From Heterobilharzia americana (taxonomy: Eukaryota > Platyhelminthes > Trematoda > Strigeidida > Schistosomatidae): a stretch of 64,000 bases of DNA. Shown here one piece after another: positions 25,355 to 38,114 of the stretch (positions within the stretch are counted from its first letter, which is position 1; every line of letters starts with the position of its first letter). Both the position numbers and the translations under genes were made by a program. The stretch spans positions 49,846,691-49,910,690 of the forward strand of contig OX104134.1 of assembly GCA_944470555.2 (NCBI GenBank). The letters run 5' to 3'. The notes beneath the pieces were generated by a model. It saw nothing but the letters and a program-made list of their open reading frames with translations, was not told the DNA's origin and ran no database searches.

Positions 25355-26620
25355 GAAATTACGACCAGAACAGGCTGGCTGGCTGGTTGTCTTCAGGAAG
25401 AACAAATCACGTGCGGATCAAATTGCAACGCCACGCTGTGCACCATCATAGAACAGAGTATAGAATAGCAGTCAACTCTCTATCTCAACTTCATCGACTT
25501 TGAAAAGGCCTTCGACAGCGTCGACCGAGAGGTAATTTGTCAGACAGCTGCTTCAACACTACGGAGTGCCACAAATCTTTATCAACCTCATTCAACAGCT
25601 ATATGAAGACGCCACATGCCAAGTGATCCACAGTGGAAAGCTCAGTGACGCCTTTGAAGTGAAGACAGGAATAAGACAAGGCTGTCTTTTTTTATCACCA
25701 ATGATCTTCCTGATCGTGGTTGGCTGGACTGGATCTTGCAGCAAACAGTGAGGAGCGAGAAGAGGGGCATACGCTGGCTGAACCGACGAAAAGACCCTAG
25801 AAGATTTGGATTTCGCCACCGATGATGACTTATGTCCAATGTCTTGTCGCACAAACTCGAAGATCTACAGGCGAAAACTAACAAGTTGACAGAAGAGGCA
25901 GAGAAAACGGGACTTCAAGTGAATGTAGAGAAGACAGAGGTGATGAAGATACCCAACCAACAACAACAGCATCAACAACAAGCACCAATCACCATTGACG
26001 GGAGAAACTTAAAGGAAGTAGTCTCTTTCACCTACATATCTAGGCAGCATCGTTTCAACTACAGGCGGCACAGACGAGAATGTCAAAACCAGGATTGGAA
26101 AACCAGCAAGACAGGCTTCCACTAATCTGAAGTCAGTGTGGAGGTCTACTGCACTCAGCATAAAGCATGAATAAGATCCGGATTTTCAACACCAACGTCA
26201 GTCAAGTCAGTGCTACTATTTAGTTCAGAAACTTGGCGCGTCACGAAAAGCACTCCCAACAAACTACAGACATTCAACAACAACAACGGCCTACGCTCGA
26301 TACTGATGATCAGATGGATGGGCAGAAAGAATAAGCAACAAGGACCTCTGACTGGCAACCAACCAACCAACAACCTATCACCCAACAAATATGCAGAGGA
26401 AAGTGTAGATGATTTGGATTGGGGATACACTGAGAAGGCCGATTAGCGACATCACGCACTAGGTCAGACCCTCGAGTGTAATCCAAAGGGTAAACGACGA
26501 GTTGGGCTTCCGAGGTGAGGGTGACATGAATGAGATGGTGTGAGGAAGAAATGAAAGCTTGTGGACAGTCGTGACTCTAAGTTGAAAAGACTGCAGAGAA
26601 GAGAGTGGAATGGAGGCGTG
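25355..26620 (+). pseudogene. reverse transcriptase fragment, RTE copy B
   Basis: Order of motifs: LRPEQAG and FRKNKSRADQIAT; LYLNFIDFEKAFDSVDREV (first catalytic Asp, about 25484-25535); YGVPQIFINLIQQLYEDATC; GKLSDAFEVKTGIRQGC; an area near 25800 where FADD would be (reads FATDDDLC, altered by a small indel); then EKTGLQVNVEKTEVMKIP with a Gln-rich run; GRNLKEVVSFTYI; and LFSSETWRVTK. Several frame changes interrupt it. The Gln-rich insert (CAACAACAGCATCAACAACA) is an in-frame CAA/CAG expansion relative to copy E. Confidence 0.78.
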
Positions 26621-26683
26621 CTTTTACTGAAACCCTATGTTCCACTACGAACCCAAGGTACATGTAATAGTAGTTATAATAAA

Positions 26684-29239
26684 TCTTTTGATTAAAATTT
26701 ACAAGTTAGTCTGTGATTTGATCATAGCAAGTTGCACTTGTTATTCTGTTGCTCAAGAAGTATTACAGCTAGACCAGGTGCTTTAGTTTTCCATGAGTCA
26801 CTCAGCGTTTTAAATGTCTCTTCGTAAATATGCCTTATCATCCAGTAAATTATGTTCGTCAACCTACATTTTGGTGCTGCAAAGAAGGGAAATAACAGAT
26901 ATGTGAAATTAAAAAGTTGCACAAAATTCAGACTTAATTTGAAACACTGAATAATAGGAATAGATTGAGAAAACTATATACCTGAAAAACAAAAATAAGC
27001 TATTGGTGGAAGGGTACCAGTTACCAAAGGGGTTAAAGCTGTTCTCTGGTGCAATCGACATTGCTCTATGACATGTGGTATCTTTAACAATCTCAGACCT
27101 ATATTTATCAACAAATCAATTTGAAATCACGGCCCAGATATGCTTAACTTTGTAAAAAAAACGACATCACCCTATCCAGCATCAAAAGTAGACGCAGACA
27201 TCTAACTTCAGTATTTATTTAAAGCATGTTACGTTCTCTTCGAGCTTTTTAGGCTCACAGCTTTGTCTGTATAAGTATTTTCCTCCTCAAAAAGTTTTGT
27301 CTGACCTCGAAATGTTTCGCTTCATAGTCGCAGTGTGGGCTAGCAGTGAAAAATGTAATTAAAATTTGTATACATTCTGTCTTCTACTTTTATGTCTCAC
27401 ATTCATGGGCTGAGGTGGAACTTATGACTAAGCAGTATACATAGGTGTTCAGTCAGTGGTAATTGATAACTTCGACGAAATCAATACACCTGCAAATTTT
27501 GCAATACCTTATGGGATCAAGGCTTCACAGACTTTAGTCGGCACATGACTGTCAATAATTGCTACAATACACAATAAAAATTCAGTCGTGCAAATAAGAG
27601 ATATAACAACTTCCTCAAAATCCCCGAAACACTAACACCGATGAAGAAACAGCAATTTAATTTAAAAGGTTGACTTTTGACAGATTATGAAATTTCTGTC
27701 AAATCAGTCGGCATGTTAATGTTAAGGGGTGAGCAACTGATAAAATAGCCTCATTAACATCAGTCAAAATGAAGAGTGCATAGTTAAATTAGGCAAGCAA
27801 AAAGGTAGACTGAATTGCAGAATGTAACTTTAATGAAATATCAAAATTCTACATCATTCTCATGATGTTAGAAAATCTGTTAAGTGAAACGTTGAATAGA
27901 CACGAGGTAATGGATAGCAAGACAGATGAGTAAGTTAATATAACGCATGAGAAACATTTAGAAACCTACTCGGTTTTTGATGATTGGGTGTTCAGCAGTC
28001 AGTTATTTTATGTGTAAAATGGTTAGACAAATAATTATCGACTGCTTGTTATGTTGTTTGCTCTTTCTACAAATTTTAAAAACTCTGTTTATGATGAAAT
28101 CAACCGTCGTATTCCCAAAAATGTGAACAAATAAATATGCGTTTTTTGGTTGCTCTTTAGTAGGCTCAGCTCATTTCTCAAAATATACGTCTCATGGATA
28201 TGATTAATCGTAATTCACTTATTCTTAACAGAAAACGGTTTCACCAGTTACATGACAGTAATAAAATCTCTTGTCCACTGTCTCTCTAATGAAGTACAGG
28301 GTTCATCGGTATGAAGTTCAATAAATTTAAATGAAAAAGCCAGACTGCTTAGGATTACTGTTTCAACAGTTATTGAGAACAAAGTCACAAAAACTAAACC
28401 GATCAGACGGTTTTCAAATTTAACTTAAAATTCGCAATTTGTCACAGGAACTTTTGTCAAAAATCTTGCATTACGGTATATCAACCCAGGAAATAAAAAT
28501 ATTTTCGGTAAATTGAAGACAAAGTTAGCAACAAAAGAGATATGAAAGTCTCTACTGGGACCAGAAATGGTAGAGTGACTAAAAAAACTAACTTAGAAAG
28601 GGGATGGATAATAACGAGTAGGTCAACATTTGAGTGAAACACAACAGACAGAAAGACATGGATCATAGTGGTCGATTTTATGCAGTACCACTCACAGTTT
28701 TTTATCATTTCATGAGTCCTAAGAAAAAGGTATGGAATTATCTACACAGTGCGCAACAAAAGTTGAGGGCCAACTGGAATGAATATACTTCAGTCTTAAC
28801 ACCTTTAACTTACTTCTAACCTGATCAAGTTACAGAGATGTGATTTAACACATCGAGATCATTTGTGCATCACCATCTTCAATATGTGTAATGAACATAT
28901 CAATCTATGAAATGTTTTCGCGTCTTCAAAAGACTTGAGCCATCACTTGGAACCAATGTTATAGACGTCCTTGATATAGCCATGGACAATACATCATGTT
29001 CAAAACGTAACCCAATGCATCTTGCATCTAGTAAATCAAATGAACTGAAACTATATTCTACCACCGCCTATGTTTTACTCTTATTTTGAAAATCGGCTAA
29101 CTACCAGTCGAAGTATTCATTTAGGGCTGCATTTTATTAGAACTGTCACTGGTATACTTCATTTTGAAGCAACCAAAAGCATTTAGGAGGCAAGAATGTG
29201 GTTTCAAATGTTCAAAAACTAATGTTGTTGTTTGTATTA
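26684..29239. other. spacer sequence, nothing recognised
   Basis: The inner spacer of the large inverted repeat begins at 26620. No gene, RNA or repeat could be supported in this stretch; short frames at 26722-26922 and 28481-28819 have no recognisable motif. Confidence 0.45.
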
Positions 29240-29410
29240 TCCTATCGTGACTTAGCGCTCTGACGTTTAAACTGATCGGTCCTGGGTTCAAGTCCTCGTA
29301 AGAGCAACATCACTCACTAGGGGGCACGTAGTTCCAGTTGAAAAGTGCAAAATAGCATAAAACACGCGTCCTGGATTCCACTGCTAGCCACTGTCCATCA
29401 ATAATAGATA
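29240..29410 (+). mobile_element. family 1 SINE
   Basis: Head with GACTTAGCGCTCTGACG and B box GGGTTCAAGTCC (29284-29295). Hammerhead module 29331-29378 with core changed to TTGAAAAG and TAAAAC, although a TGC/GCA hairpin remains. Then CGCGTCCTGGATTCCACTGC and the tail GCCACTGTCCATCAATAAT. The ribozyme is presumably inactive. Confidence 0.7.
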
Positions 29411-32400
29411 ATTGTACAAAAATTGTTTTGAAAGTAATTGAACGATTCGAATACTTTCAAAAATCTTCATAAATACAAGAATATATTATTTGAAAATCTG
29501 AAGCTCAGATGTTTACAGCAAAGGGAATATTAATTTGTCTTCAAATGAGATTACAATAATTTGGATGAGTACGTCCATGGTTTATATTACGAAAGCAGAC
29601 TATTCCATTTCTACACTCCTACTGATCAGCATCCTGTGAACACATTAGCTGGATTCAGCCTTCATATATTGTGTAACCAGATTTGAAGAAAGAATGAACA
29701 CACACCATTTTCTTAACGTATCATTCACATTATACACATTTCATCTGGTACTCATCAAGAACATTTCAGTTGACCATCTTTTTTCAAAATAAAATTTGAG
29801 TGATTTTATTTTCTGAATTTCGAAACTCACAGAGTAAAAATTGCGTTTTCCAGAGATACTAGAGTTTTTCAAATTATATACCTAGAGCGCTTAGGAAATT
29901 AAAACAGTATGTTGATTGAGTACAACACTGCTTCACTTTCTGTGTTTTCGGGTCATATTTTCCAGTTTCTAATCAAATGTGGGTGATGTTTATATAGGGA
30001 CTGTAACTTTTATAGCAAAACGCTCAATTTTATAAACACAACCGATTCATCTTACAGAAATTTTTATCATGACTTGAATTTTTCCAAAGAATTAACAACA
30101 CCTGTGGTCTTTATATTATCAACGATAGAAGCTCTGTCCAAGAGTTTTTCTTTAAAATTATTGAAAAAATCAGGCGGCTTTTCAAATTATTTGCTTACAG
30201 AACTAGAAGTATATGGAATTTATTCCATACGTTTACCATCGTTACATTTAGTTACACTAAAAAAGTGTATTTTTATTATTATCCGGCATATACAACAGGG
30301 AACAATAAAAACTACCCTAGCAACTATTGCAACAACCAATCATCTTTAATTTTTCTATGAAAAGTAATATTTTCATCAAAAACAGGAGAACCTTAATTAT
30401 TGCTGAATTAAGTACAATTATGCCTCCGGAGTAACTCACGCTTAACATAACCGGGAAAATAAACCAATATTATTGTATATTTTAGCATATTGCATGTGTA
30501 CAAATATGTATGATTAGACTGTAAACTTTTCGTAAACATACGCATTCGTGGAGAGTTTACAACCTGGGCTATTTTGAGATTTACATTTCCAAAGTTTTAG
30601 GAAAAGTAGGTGTTTTATAAAAGAACTCAAATGGCTTTATTAAACTATTATTTTTGTGAGAGGATATATATTCAAAGATCTGTCACCGGAGATTTGATCT
30701 GATGATCGTTTAAGTAATACTTTCGACCGGACTACCTCGAATAAATTTAAATAGGTAGACTATATATACCACAAGTAACGATGACTCTCCTCGCACAACC
30801 AGATGACATATCATCTTATTAGTGATGAGGATATTTTGAGCTGCTGGCCAGATGCCTTACCAACAGCGCGTATTTTGTTACCGTTAGTTGGATATCCAGC
30901 TTACTGGATCGTTCTGATGACTATAGTATTTCAAGTCACTGTCCACATCCTTGATAGAGGTTGCATATTCAAGCCGTATTTCAAAACTCAGGTTTTCACG
31001 AGACAGAGGAGTCTAGTTACACGACCAGTAACCTTCTCACAGTTCTCCGTTGTGGTCAGATATCAACCTGTAAACCAACTCGTCGTCATTTCATCCAGTG
31101 TTAGAGTTTTGAAGTGAAGATACTTACTTAGCGTGGGCAGTGGTGAAGCTAACCAAAAGTACATAGGCCTTCCGGGGTAATCTAACCGGTAAGCTCAGAG
31201 CTTATACCATAGGCGACGGGATAGTGTGGGTCTCACGGTATGTGCAAGTTATGATGAAGGTTGTATGGTATATGCCCATTTCTCTTTCGAGTTGTATGCT
31301 ACACGGACCATGTTTTCTGGAGTCCTTGCCTGGATTTCTAATAAACGCTTGTAGGTCACCGACGAGGTCTACCCTACTAACTTCATCAGAGGTCACTATC
31401 GAATGCTGAAAGCAATGAAACTTGTACCATCCCTACTGTCTATGGAATGGGTTTTGGAAGTAGTCGACGACTGACTCCTGAACCTAGTTAATTGTTTGCT
31501 AATCCCACTGGCAACAAAGACTGAAATTCCTAGTTGCCATCAACTGTCTATGGTAGGAGTGGATTTAATATTATTTGAGTGGTGAATGTGAGATGCGGCT
31601 GTCTTTATCGAGATAACTCAGGTTGGACAATCGCCGACGTACTTGTTACGGAGTCAAGGTTAGATACCCTGAAAACTAAGGCCTTCTCCGTTAGTAGAAT
31701 TCCACAACATGTTATGCATACTGTTTGCGTGCATATGCGCTTAATTTAAAGCTATCTTAATCGACCGCAACGTGTGGCTGACCGAGAAACATGTGACGTT
31801 TGCAGAATCGGAGTTGGCGATGATTGAGACTTCGCAGACTTGGGATGTCTCAGTCACTTTACTCAATAATTTATCACTCACTCTAAGCTCTAACTTTAAT
31901 TTATTGCGGTTTGAGAGAAATGATAGAAAACTTGATTATGGATGATGGAAAACAGTTTTGTATCAGATATTCATATGGCAGCTAGATGAAATCCTTAGGA
32001 AAGTCAGGGGCAATCTCAACATCAACAGCACCGAAGCATTGAGTTCCGTAAACTTTTATAGGACAGTTATGCTTTTGGATTGCTAGATTGTATTGATCAG
32101 TTACCTGTCAACTGAAATACGCTGTCCGTGGCACACTGCACTTCAGGATAGTCTCATGTGTTTTTGGTCAGACTACTCACTTGATATTGTACAAAAAAAT
32201 AAAATATATCAAGATATTTTTTCCGATAAATATAATCCATATTTTTCAAAAACGTTCGTAATTATACACTTATTATCACAGATCTGAGATTAATACAGCT
32301 CTTCTAACTAATTTTGACAGCTTAATGAAATTGGTTTTTACAAATAAATTTACTATGGATTCTAAGGTGTTAATTCATTTTACAGTATTGACCACTTTGT

Positions 32401-34499
32401 TGTGATTAGTGAAAGCTAGTCGGAATCACAGCTTTCAAGGATGTCAGCTTTCTGTAAACCAAAACTTATGTCACTAGGATAGTCGAAGTTGCTGAAGCAT
32501 ACAAAATTTTAGTAAAATACAGGCTCAGTTTTAAAGTTATTTTCAACAAAAGATTGTCTCATTCATAACTTATTTATTATACCTTTTTTCTGTTTCATTT
32601 AGCCTCTCAGCGTGCATTTGTTGACATAATTATGGAAGAGAAATCTACTAACTGTTGCATGTTTCACATATTATATTTTATTTCAAAGAGTAGAAATGAA
32701 TAAAAAATGACATCTCAATAATTTTTGCAGGAAAAAATGTATAATAATAATATCTTTGCCAGGTGATGCGAATATGAACTTGTCAAATTTCACCCATAAA
32801 CATATTTTCTTTAAATTAGAAACTGTTTCTATATTCCATCAAAAAAAGTATTTTCAAATCTCATATACCCATAGATTGTTCATACATACTGAGTGATTTC
32901 TATGCATGTCAAGCATTCCACCAGGTAAATGCTTTGAGAACTGTTGACTGAGCTGTACTTGGGAACTCATTAGTTTATCAATGCGTATAATAACAGTAAA
33001 AGCCCAACCAACATGAAGCTAACAATAGCTATCACTGCACATTTAGAGAAGAAGCCGTTGTACAACTAATGCACAACAGTAGGCACTTAATTTGTCATCT
33101 TTCTGATGAGGGTGACAAAAGAGTGTTCACTAAGCGCACGAAGTCAAATAAACACTTGGACCATCAAATTTAGTTGAAGCCCGTTGATATTCAGCTAATG
33201 AGTTCGGATGGAGAGACCAATACTTTCTGGTTACTGCAAATTCATGATGTACTATACGGATCACATAGTATAAGTACTAAATATCTCTCCCGGTCTACAA
33301 GCTAGACCACACTGGTCTCAATTTCACGCAAGGGAATAGAAGTGCACGAAGATGAGTCTTAAATTGGGATTGAACATCTTCTTAGGGTTTCTCATTCTTT
33401 ACGTTTTGCTTCCTTACTTCCGTTATTAGGGAGAACTATCTACTTGTGAGGTGGTTCTATACCCACCATATATTCGGACAATAAAATACTCTATCCCTCC
33501 TTCTGTATATATATGCGGAAAAAGCCCACAAAAAGTAATAATTTAGACAACTTACCAGCATAGAACTGACAATAGTCACCAATGTAGTCTTGAGGACATC
33601 TAAAAAAAATATACGAAAAGAGGAGCATGTTTTCAATGGAATTCCAATTAAGAATATTGCATCTTAAATAATATATTTATTCGAAACGTTTTGAAATGTA
33701 TAATATTAACAAAGTAGTATTTTATCACCCCTGTATTTATATACACATAGTTGATATGAACAGAAGTGAATGACAGTCAAAAATGTTGTGCTGAAACACA
33801 AAATACAAATGATTCTTTTGAGTCTCTAAGAGCAGAAATTCAGATTACCGCACTTATCAATCACCACAAAGTAACAGGCATCAATCTATCCAGCTCTAAG
33901 TGTTAAATGGTTTCTGGGGATGGGCACAGTAGCTTGAAAACGAAACTATGAAAAAGCAAATCGCTGCTATGCATTTTAAGACAAATTATTACAGACTGTA
34001 TGCAGAAAGTAATGATGGTTATGGGCTTGCAGTGGTTTAAATGACACACGTTCCATAGAGTTGGCTATTAGGCCACAGAATAACGTTGGTCACTCTTCAA
34101 GCAAAGGGTAGTGTTTTGATGCTATAGTTTTTTAATTCTAGTTGCTTTATGCCTATAATATTCAAATACAAAATCTTCTTGAGATCTTGTGAAAATGGGA
34201 GTTCATTTACAAATAAAAACTAGCCACTGTTATTAATAGTCTCCGATAAGGATCGATATTAAGGTAATTTGTTTTATTTTTATCTATCCATTGGTGTTTA
34301 CACAGGAAATACTATTCTCCATTCAGCTCACTTATCAGTAGTATTGCAACCTATAGGCTCATTTTCAGGGCAGTAATGCATAGGCTGAAAAAACGAATCG
34401 AAATTTACAACGTTGCAGCTAATAATTTACTAATAGAAACCGAACCGCTGCTAAACACTGAAATCAATTTCTGTAGTTGGTCATGGGAAAGCAACCAGC
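29411..34499. other. spacer sequence, weak unknown repeat-like part at 31.1-31.9 kb
   Basis: No gene recognised. The part 30800-31900 is less AT-rich than its surroundings and has frames of 104 codons (30803-31117, plus) and 64 codons (31202-31396, minus) without known motifs. It may be a decayed dispersed repeat, but I could not assign a class. Confidence 0.35.
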
Positions 34500-34745
34500 T
34501 TCATGTTTTCTAGTCCAGAGTGCAGGCCGAACTCTGTCGATTATATTTACAACGTGACCATCAAGCTAGTAGGCTCAGCCTCTCGGAGCACATTGGTAGG
34601 TCTCAGTTGGTTGGAGGCAATCGACGAGAAGCCTTGTATCTACGTTTCGTGGTTGTTGGCATTTGTCAGCATGGCGTTTGTGCAACTCCAGAAGAACTTA
34701 TGTCCCGCCTTAGATTCGAACCAGCGTCATCCAGAGATTTGTCAG
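34500..34745 (-). mobile_element. tRNA-derived SINE, family 3, with hammerhead-like module
   Basis: On the minus strand: B box GGTTCGAATCTAAGG (about 34707-34721), then a module at 34625-34672 reading GCTGACAAATGCCAACAACC, ACGAAACGTAG, then ATACAAGGC. A tail follows (GATTGCCTCCAACCAACTGA and onward). The GCCAAC(A)A loop and the CAAGGCTTC 3' side distinguish this from family 1. CTGACAA lacks the invariant G. Two open frames of 88-90 codons on the plus strand across this copy are accidental. Confidence 0.6.
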
Positions 34746-34849
34746 CCCATTACAAATATCATGGATTGAACTTGGTCTGCAATCCAAACTAGGCAACATA
34801 AAATTGGTTGCTCCCTCGTGACCAATCAATGTACAATATCCAGCCAGGC

Positions 34850-35018
34850 CTACAGTAGGTCAGTGGTAACATCACTGACTACAAAGCTGGGTGATGTGGA
34901 TTTGAATCTCAGGCGGGACATCAGTTCCGTCGAAGTTACAGAGACGTCTTGCTGACGAGTACCAACAGACACGAAACCTGGGTCTAAGGCTTGCTGTTAA
35001 TTGCCTACAACCAACTAA
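34850..35018 (+). mobile_element. family 3 SINE with hammerhead motif
   Basis: Head with GTAGGTCAGTGGTAACATC (A-box region, 34855-34873) and GGATTTGAATCTC (B-box region, 34898-34910). Hammerhead module 34947-34990. Tail ATTGCCTACAACCAACTAAC matches the other family 3 copies. It lies in opposite orientation to the copy at 34500-34745, about 100 bp away. Confidence 0.65.
34947..34990 (+). ncRNA. hammerhead ribozyme motif of SINE family 3, core boxes intact
   Basis: CTGACGAG (34952-34959) and ACGAAAC (34971-34977) are intact, and the GTC cleavage triplet lies at 34982-34984. Stem I can pair (CTTG 34948-34951 with TAAG 34985-34988), and a short stem III (AC/GT plus one pair) closes between GAAA and GTC. 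Stem II is weak: GTACC ... GACAC pairs only over the first two bases. The arrangement is the minimal type I form of Sm-alpha ribozymes. Activity not shown. Confidence 0.55.
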
Positions 35019-35204
35019 CATTCACTTACATGAATTGTTTAACTCAGTTTGCATAGTATGACAAATGAATATGTGAAAAGACTCGTATAACTTAACTCGT
35101 TCACTGGTAAATATGTCGCATCACGCTGTGCTGTAATCATCACTAATTTCAGTACTTTGTTGGCTGCTAGACGACTGCATCATTGTATGGTAGGATATTC
35201 TTTA

Positions 35205-35350
35205 TATACTGACGTCAGTTGGACAACTTTTGAAAACCTGGGAGCAGTGGACACCCATATGTTCCTAGTTTGTGACGATACACACCATCGATCTGGGTGG
35301 GATTCGGACTCAGGACTTTCAGGTTTCACAGAAAACCCGTTAAACATTCA
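35205..35350 (-). mobile_element. family 2 SINE, decayed
   Basis: On the minus strand: B-box-like GAGTCCGAATCCCACC (about 35297-35312), then a hammerhead remnant at 35238-35286 (CACAAACTAGGAAC, then GGGTGTCCACTGCTCCCAGG). The tail CAGGTTTTCAAAAGTTGTCC resembles that of the copy at 318-485. The core boxes are gone. Confidence 0.5.
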
Positions 35351-36699
35351 TCTTTTCAATTGAAATTTAATAGTCCACAGGCTCCTACTTCTATCTGTTC
35401 GTGATATTGCGCAACTATCACCCAAAGCCTTCAGTTGGCATCCTCTTCACTTCCAATTGATCGACCCCATAGGTCATGACTTTCAGATGTCCATCTCAAA
35501 ACATGTCACTAATGAGCATTATAAAGTTATGCATTTTAGTGAATATTGCCTAAGAATTAAAGTTCCCATAAACCTCAAAATAAATTAAATGATTCACAAC
35601 CTATTGTAACTAATCGATGACTTACAAAACCGTTACCTTGTGGACATGTAATATACTGGGGATTTCGACAAAGTTGACATGATCGAATGGTGGTAGTCAT
35701 CATTATCAAATTAGACTAGATTTTAGCATGTGGCAATATTTGGGTGTAATTATATATTGACAAATTTAAAAGTGAATTATAACAAGCATCACTGACTGGG
35801 AATTCTCCGTTCAACATGGTATTGTATAAAAATACGAATTAAGAGTAAATTGTTAATCACATTCATTCATTATTTACAAATAACCCAAATCATCGATAAG
35901 CGGTTAAATAAATTCAGACATTATTTGTAGAGCTAATGAAACATGGAATATACTACTGAACCTGATGATATCAAAAGTTTACCAAAAGAACCTCTTTTGT
36001 TTTGTCATGCCAAAAGTATTACTTTTATTGTTGCAAAAACTACTAGATAAACGAAGAGTAATTAATTTGTAATGACCTCGCGAAATTCAACTGTCTACTG
36101 GTCACCTGACAGATGAGCATTCTCTTAATATTTCTAACTGAATCCATAATAACGGATCACCTAGTTGAAGAACCAATTCAAATGAAGCGAAATGCCTTCT
36201 ACAGATCAAAAAATCAGATTATTATTGATTTAACGAACAAAAGCGTTTCCAAGTGTTCGGTGTGTCATTGAAACAAGTGTAAAAAGAAAAAAATTCAAAC
36301 TTATTTGCTTCATCGGTTAAATGAATATAAATACCAAGTTTGGCGTTAATGAACTTGAAATGACTTTATCATTCTCTTTGTTTGATAAAAAAAAAGTACT
36401 AAAGAGATGGTTTGATTTCACTCAAACAGACCTCTAACTTCATCTTGCCGTCATACACATACATATAATCACACTGAAGCATTACTTAATAACGAGTTTA
36501 CAAAGGTCCCCGAAGGTTTCTTTATAGTGAACATTATTACAACAAGTTCCTCAGCGTATTACATCTAACACTATATTGATGGTAACTGGAAAGTTAGCAA
36601 CTTGATATTGTCTAGTCCTAAGTGGTGATCAAGTTCAATCGATCACTTTGCATGATGGGCACCAAGCTGGGAGACTCAAGATCGCGCTGTGCTCTTAAA
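35351..36699. other. spacer sequence, nothing recognised
   Basis: No gene or repeat supported on either strand. Confidence 0.45.
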
Positions 36700-36860
36700 G
36701 ATGTTAGTTGAATGGAGGCAATCAGCAGAAAACCCTGGACCTAAGTTTCATGCTTCTGCTCACCCATCAGCGAGGCATATCTGGAACCTCAAGGGAACCA
36801 ATGTGTCACCTGAAATTCAAACTCGCGCCAGCCAGTGCTACAGACAGAGACGTCACCACT
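36700..36860 (-). mobile_element. family 3 SINE, decayed
   Basis: On the minus strand: B-box-like GAGTTTGAATTTC (about 36811-36823), module 36728-36773 (CGCTGATGGGTGAGCAGAAG, CATGAAACTTAGGTCCAGGG), tail GATTGCCTCCATTCAACTAA. GAAAC and GTC remain, but the first box reads CTGATGG, so the last conserved A is lost. Confidence 0.55.
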
Positions 36861-38114
36861 GAGTTATTCGGACCACTGCCTTACAAGCATGCGTCTAGCA
36901 GTATTAAATGGATCTGTGTTGCTCAGATAGTCCAGTGTAACTCTGAATAGCCTCTGCAACTAGGGTTTCTATAGATACTGCAATAAAAATTTAAGAAACG
37001 AATGCAAAAATCAAGGTAGTTCGAGGAAATCGATAGAGTTAACTAAGTCGAAATTGTAACGAATAGACAGCACGAAATCAACTTACGCAGATACACATAA
37101 TAACAATAGTCACATACTGTACTGGCATCTGCATGATGCGAAAATAGTTTAATTTCGATTAAAGCCTAAAATGAAACCTCTTCTTTTGTACGCAACAGAG
37201 TGGTTGATCTTCTAGTTTTAAAAGTATACACTAAAACACATTAAAAAAATCTAACCGTTGGGAAATGAAATCATAAATCTCTGGACCTCTTGTTGAGTGT
37301 TGTGTCGAAAATGAGTTATGAGAAGTTAGTGGCAGTTTTGTTTGTAACATGCTGTCACTAACCAGGGATGAATGGTAGCTTGTGTGTCGTAAGATTAATC
37401 TGCTGACCACCTAGTAAGCAATCAGATATTTCGTTCAAGTTAATGGGAACCATTTTCATGAAGTTAAATCTGAATCCTATTCAAGTTATCAAATAGACTT
37501 AAATATCTCAGTCCTTTAAGATTATGGTGTACTGAACAGAGACATAAAGAAAGATCCAGTTACTTCCTTCTTATCGAAACTGAAGTTCAAGTTTAATTGA
37601 CAAGCGTGATAAAAAGTGACCACTTCAAAAATAGAAATGCTGAACACTGAACATTTAGTCTTATTGTTTAAATTTGATGACTTGCTTCCTTTATAAACAG
37701 TCGTATTGTGTTTGTTGTTCATATGTAGAAATTAAAAACCGTGCAGTCCTAAAGCATTACTGCTCGTTACTTTTCAGTATTTCGCTACAGTAAGTAAACA
37801 AAGATGATTTATGGGTGATAGCACCCATACTAACGAGTGTCTCCGTAATCTCAAGGTAGCAGCTGATAATAATCTGACCTATTTAATTTGGAAGTTGGTG
37901 AGGAATTATCTACTGATATATCAGGTTGGTATTTTTTTTTATGGAATTACATCAGTTAAAGACTTGTTTTGAAAGGTGATTTACCAAGTTCTAATGAGAA
38001 GTCGTGACCGGTGCAGCTAATCAAGTTGGATATGAGGACAGATACTCAGCAACAGCATTGGATGTAGACCGCACTAAATCGTGAACTGACAGAAGTAGGA
38101 AATATGGACCACTG
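36861..38114. other. spacer sequence, nothing recognised
   Basis: No supported feature. A 66-codon minus frame at 37522-37722 has no recognisable motif. Confidence 0.45.

Larger units (their letters stand above)
19292..26619 (+). repeat. left arm of giant inverted repeat (about 7.33 kb)
   Basis: The arm is the reverse complement of 46210-53538. Coordinates of paired bases sum to about 72,830 throughout. Differences seen by eye: substitutions at about 19381, 19415, 19489, 22222, 23482, 24523 and 24814; small indels near 19513, 19523, 20826, 21468, 22636 and 23548. That gives roughly 99.8% identity. The outer end is at GTAGTACTCAAG. The inner end is inside the 3' UTR of RTE copy B, after GGAGGCGT. 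The arm carries a SINE pair (21.3-21.8 kb), several short frames of no known family, and RTE copy B. Confidence 0.92.
24014..26683 (+). mobile_element. RTE-clade retrotransposon, internally deleted (copy B)
   Basis: A 2.65-kb element. The 5' block is CACTAGTTACTAACCGGTCC (24014), followed by a 5' UTR of about 240 bp, a broken endonuclease (24255-25030), a linker, RT without its N-terminal fingers (25360 on), and a 3' UTR with ACGACGAGTTGGGCTTCCGA. It ends at about 26658 with a weak TA-rich tail. The gap between the linker (ASSWRDKRMRW, about 25320-25350) and the RT block LRPEQAG (about 25357) removes the first RT motifs, so even an in-frame ancestor of this form could not have made active RT. 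Copies C and D share the same deletion. Copy B is carried inside the left arm of the inverted repeat. Confidence 0.88.
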
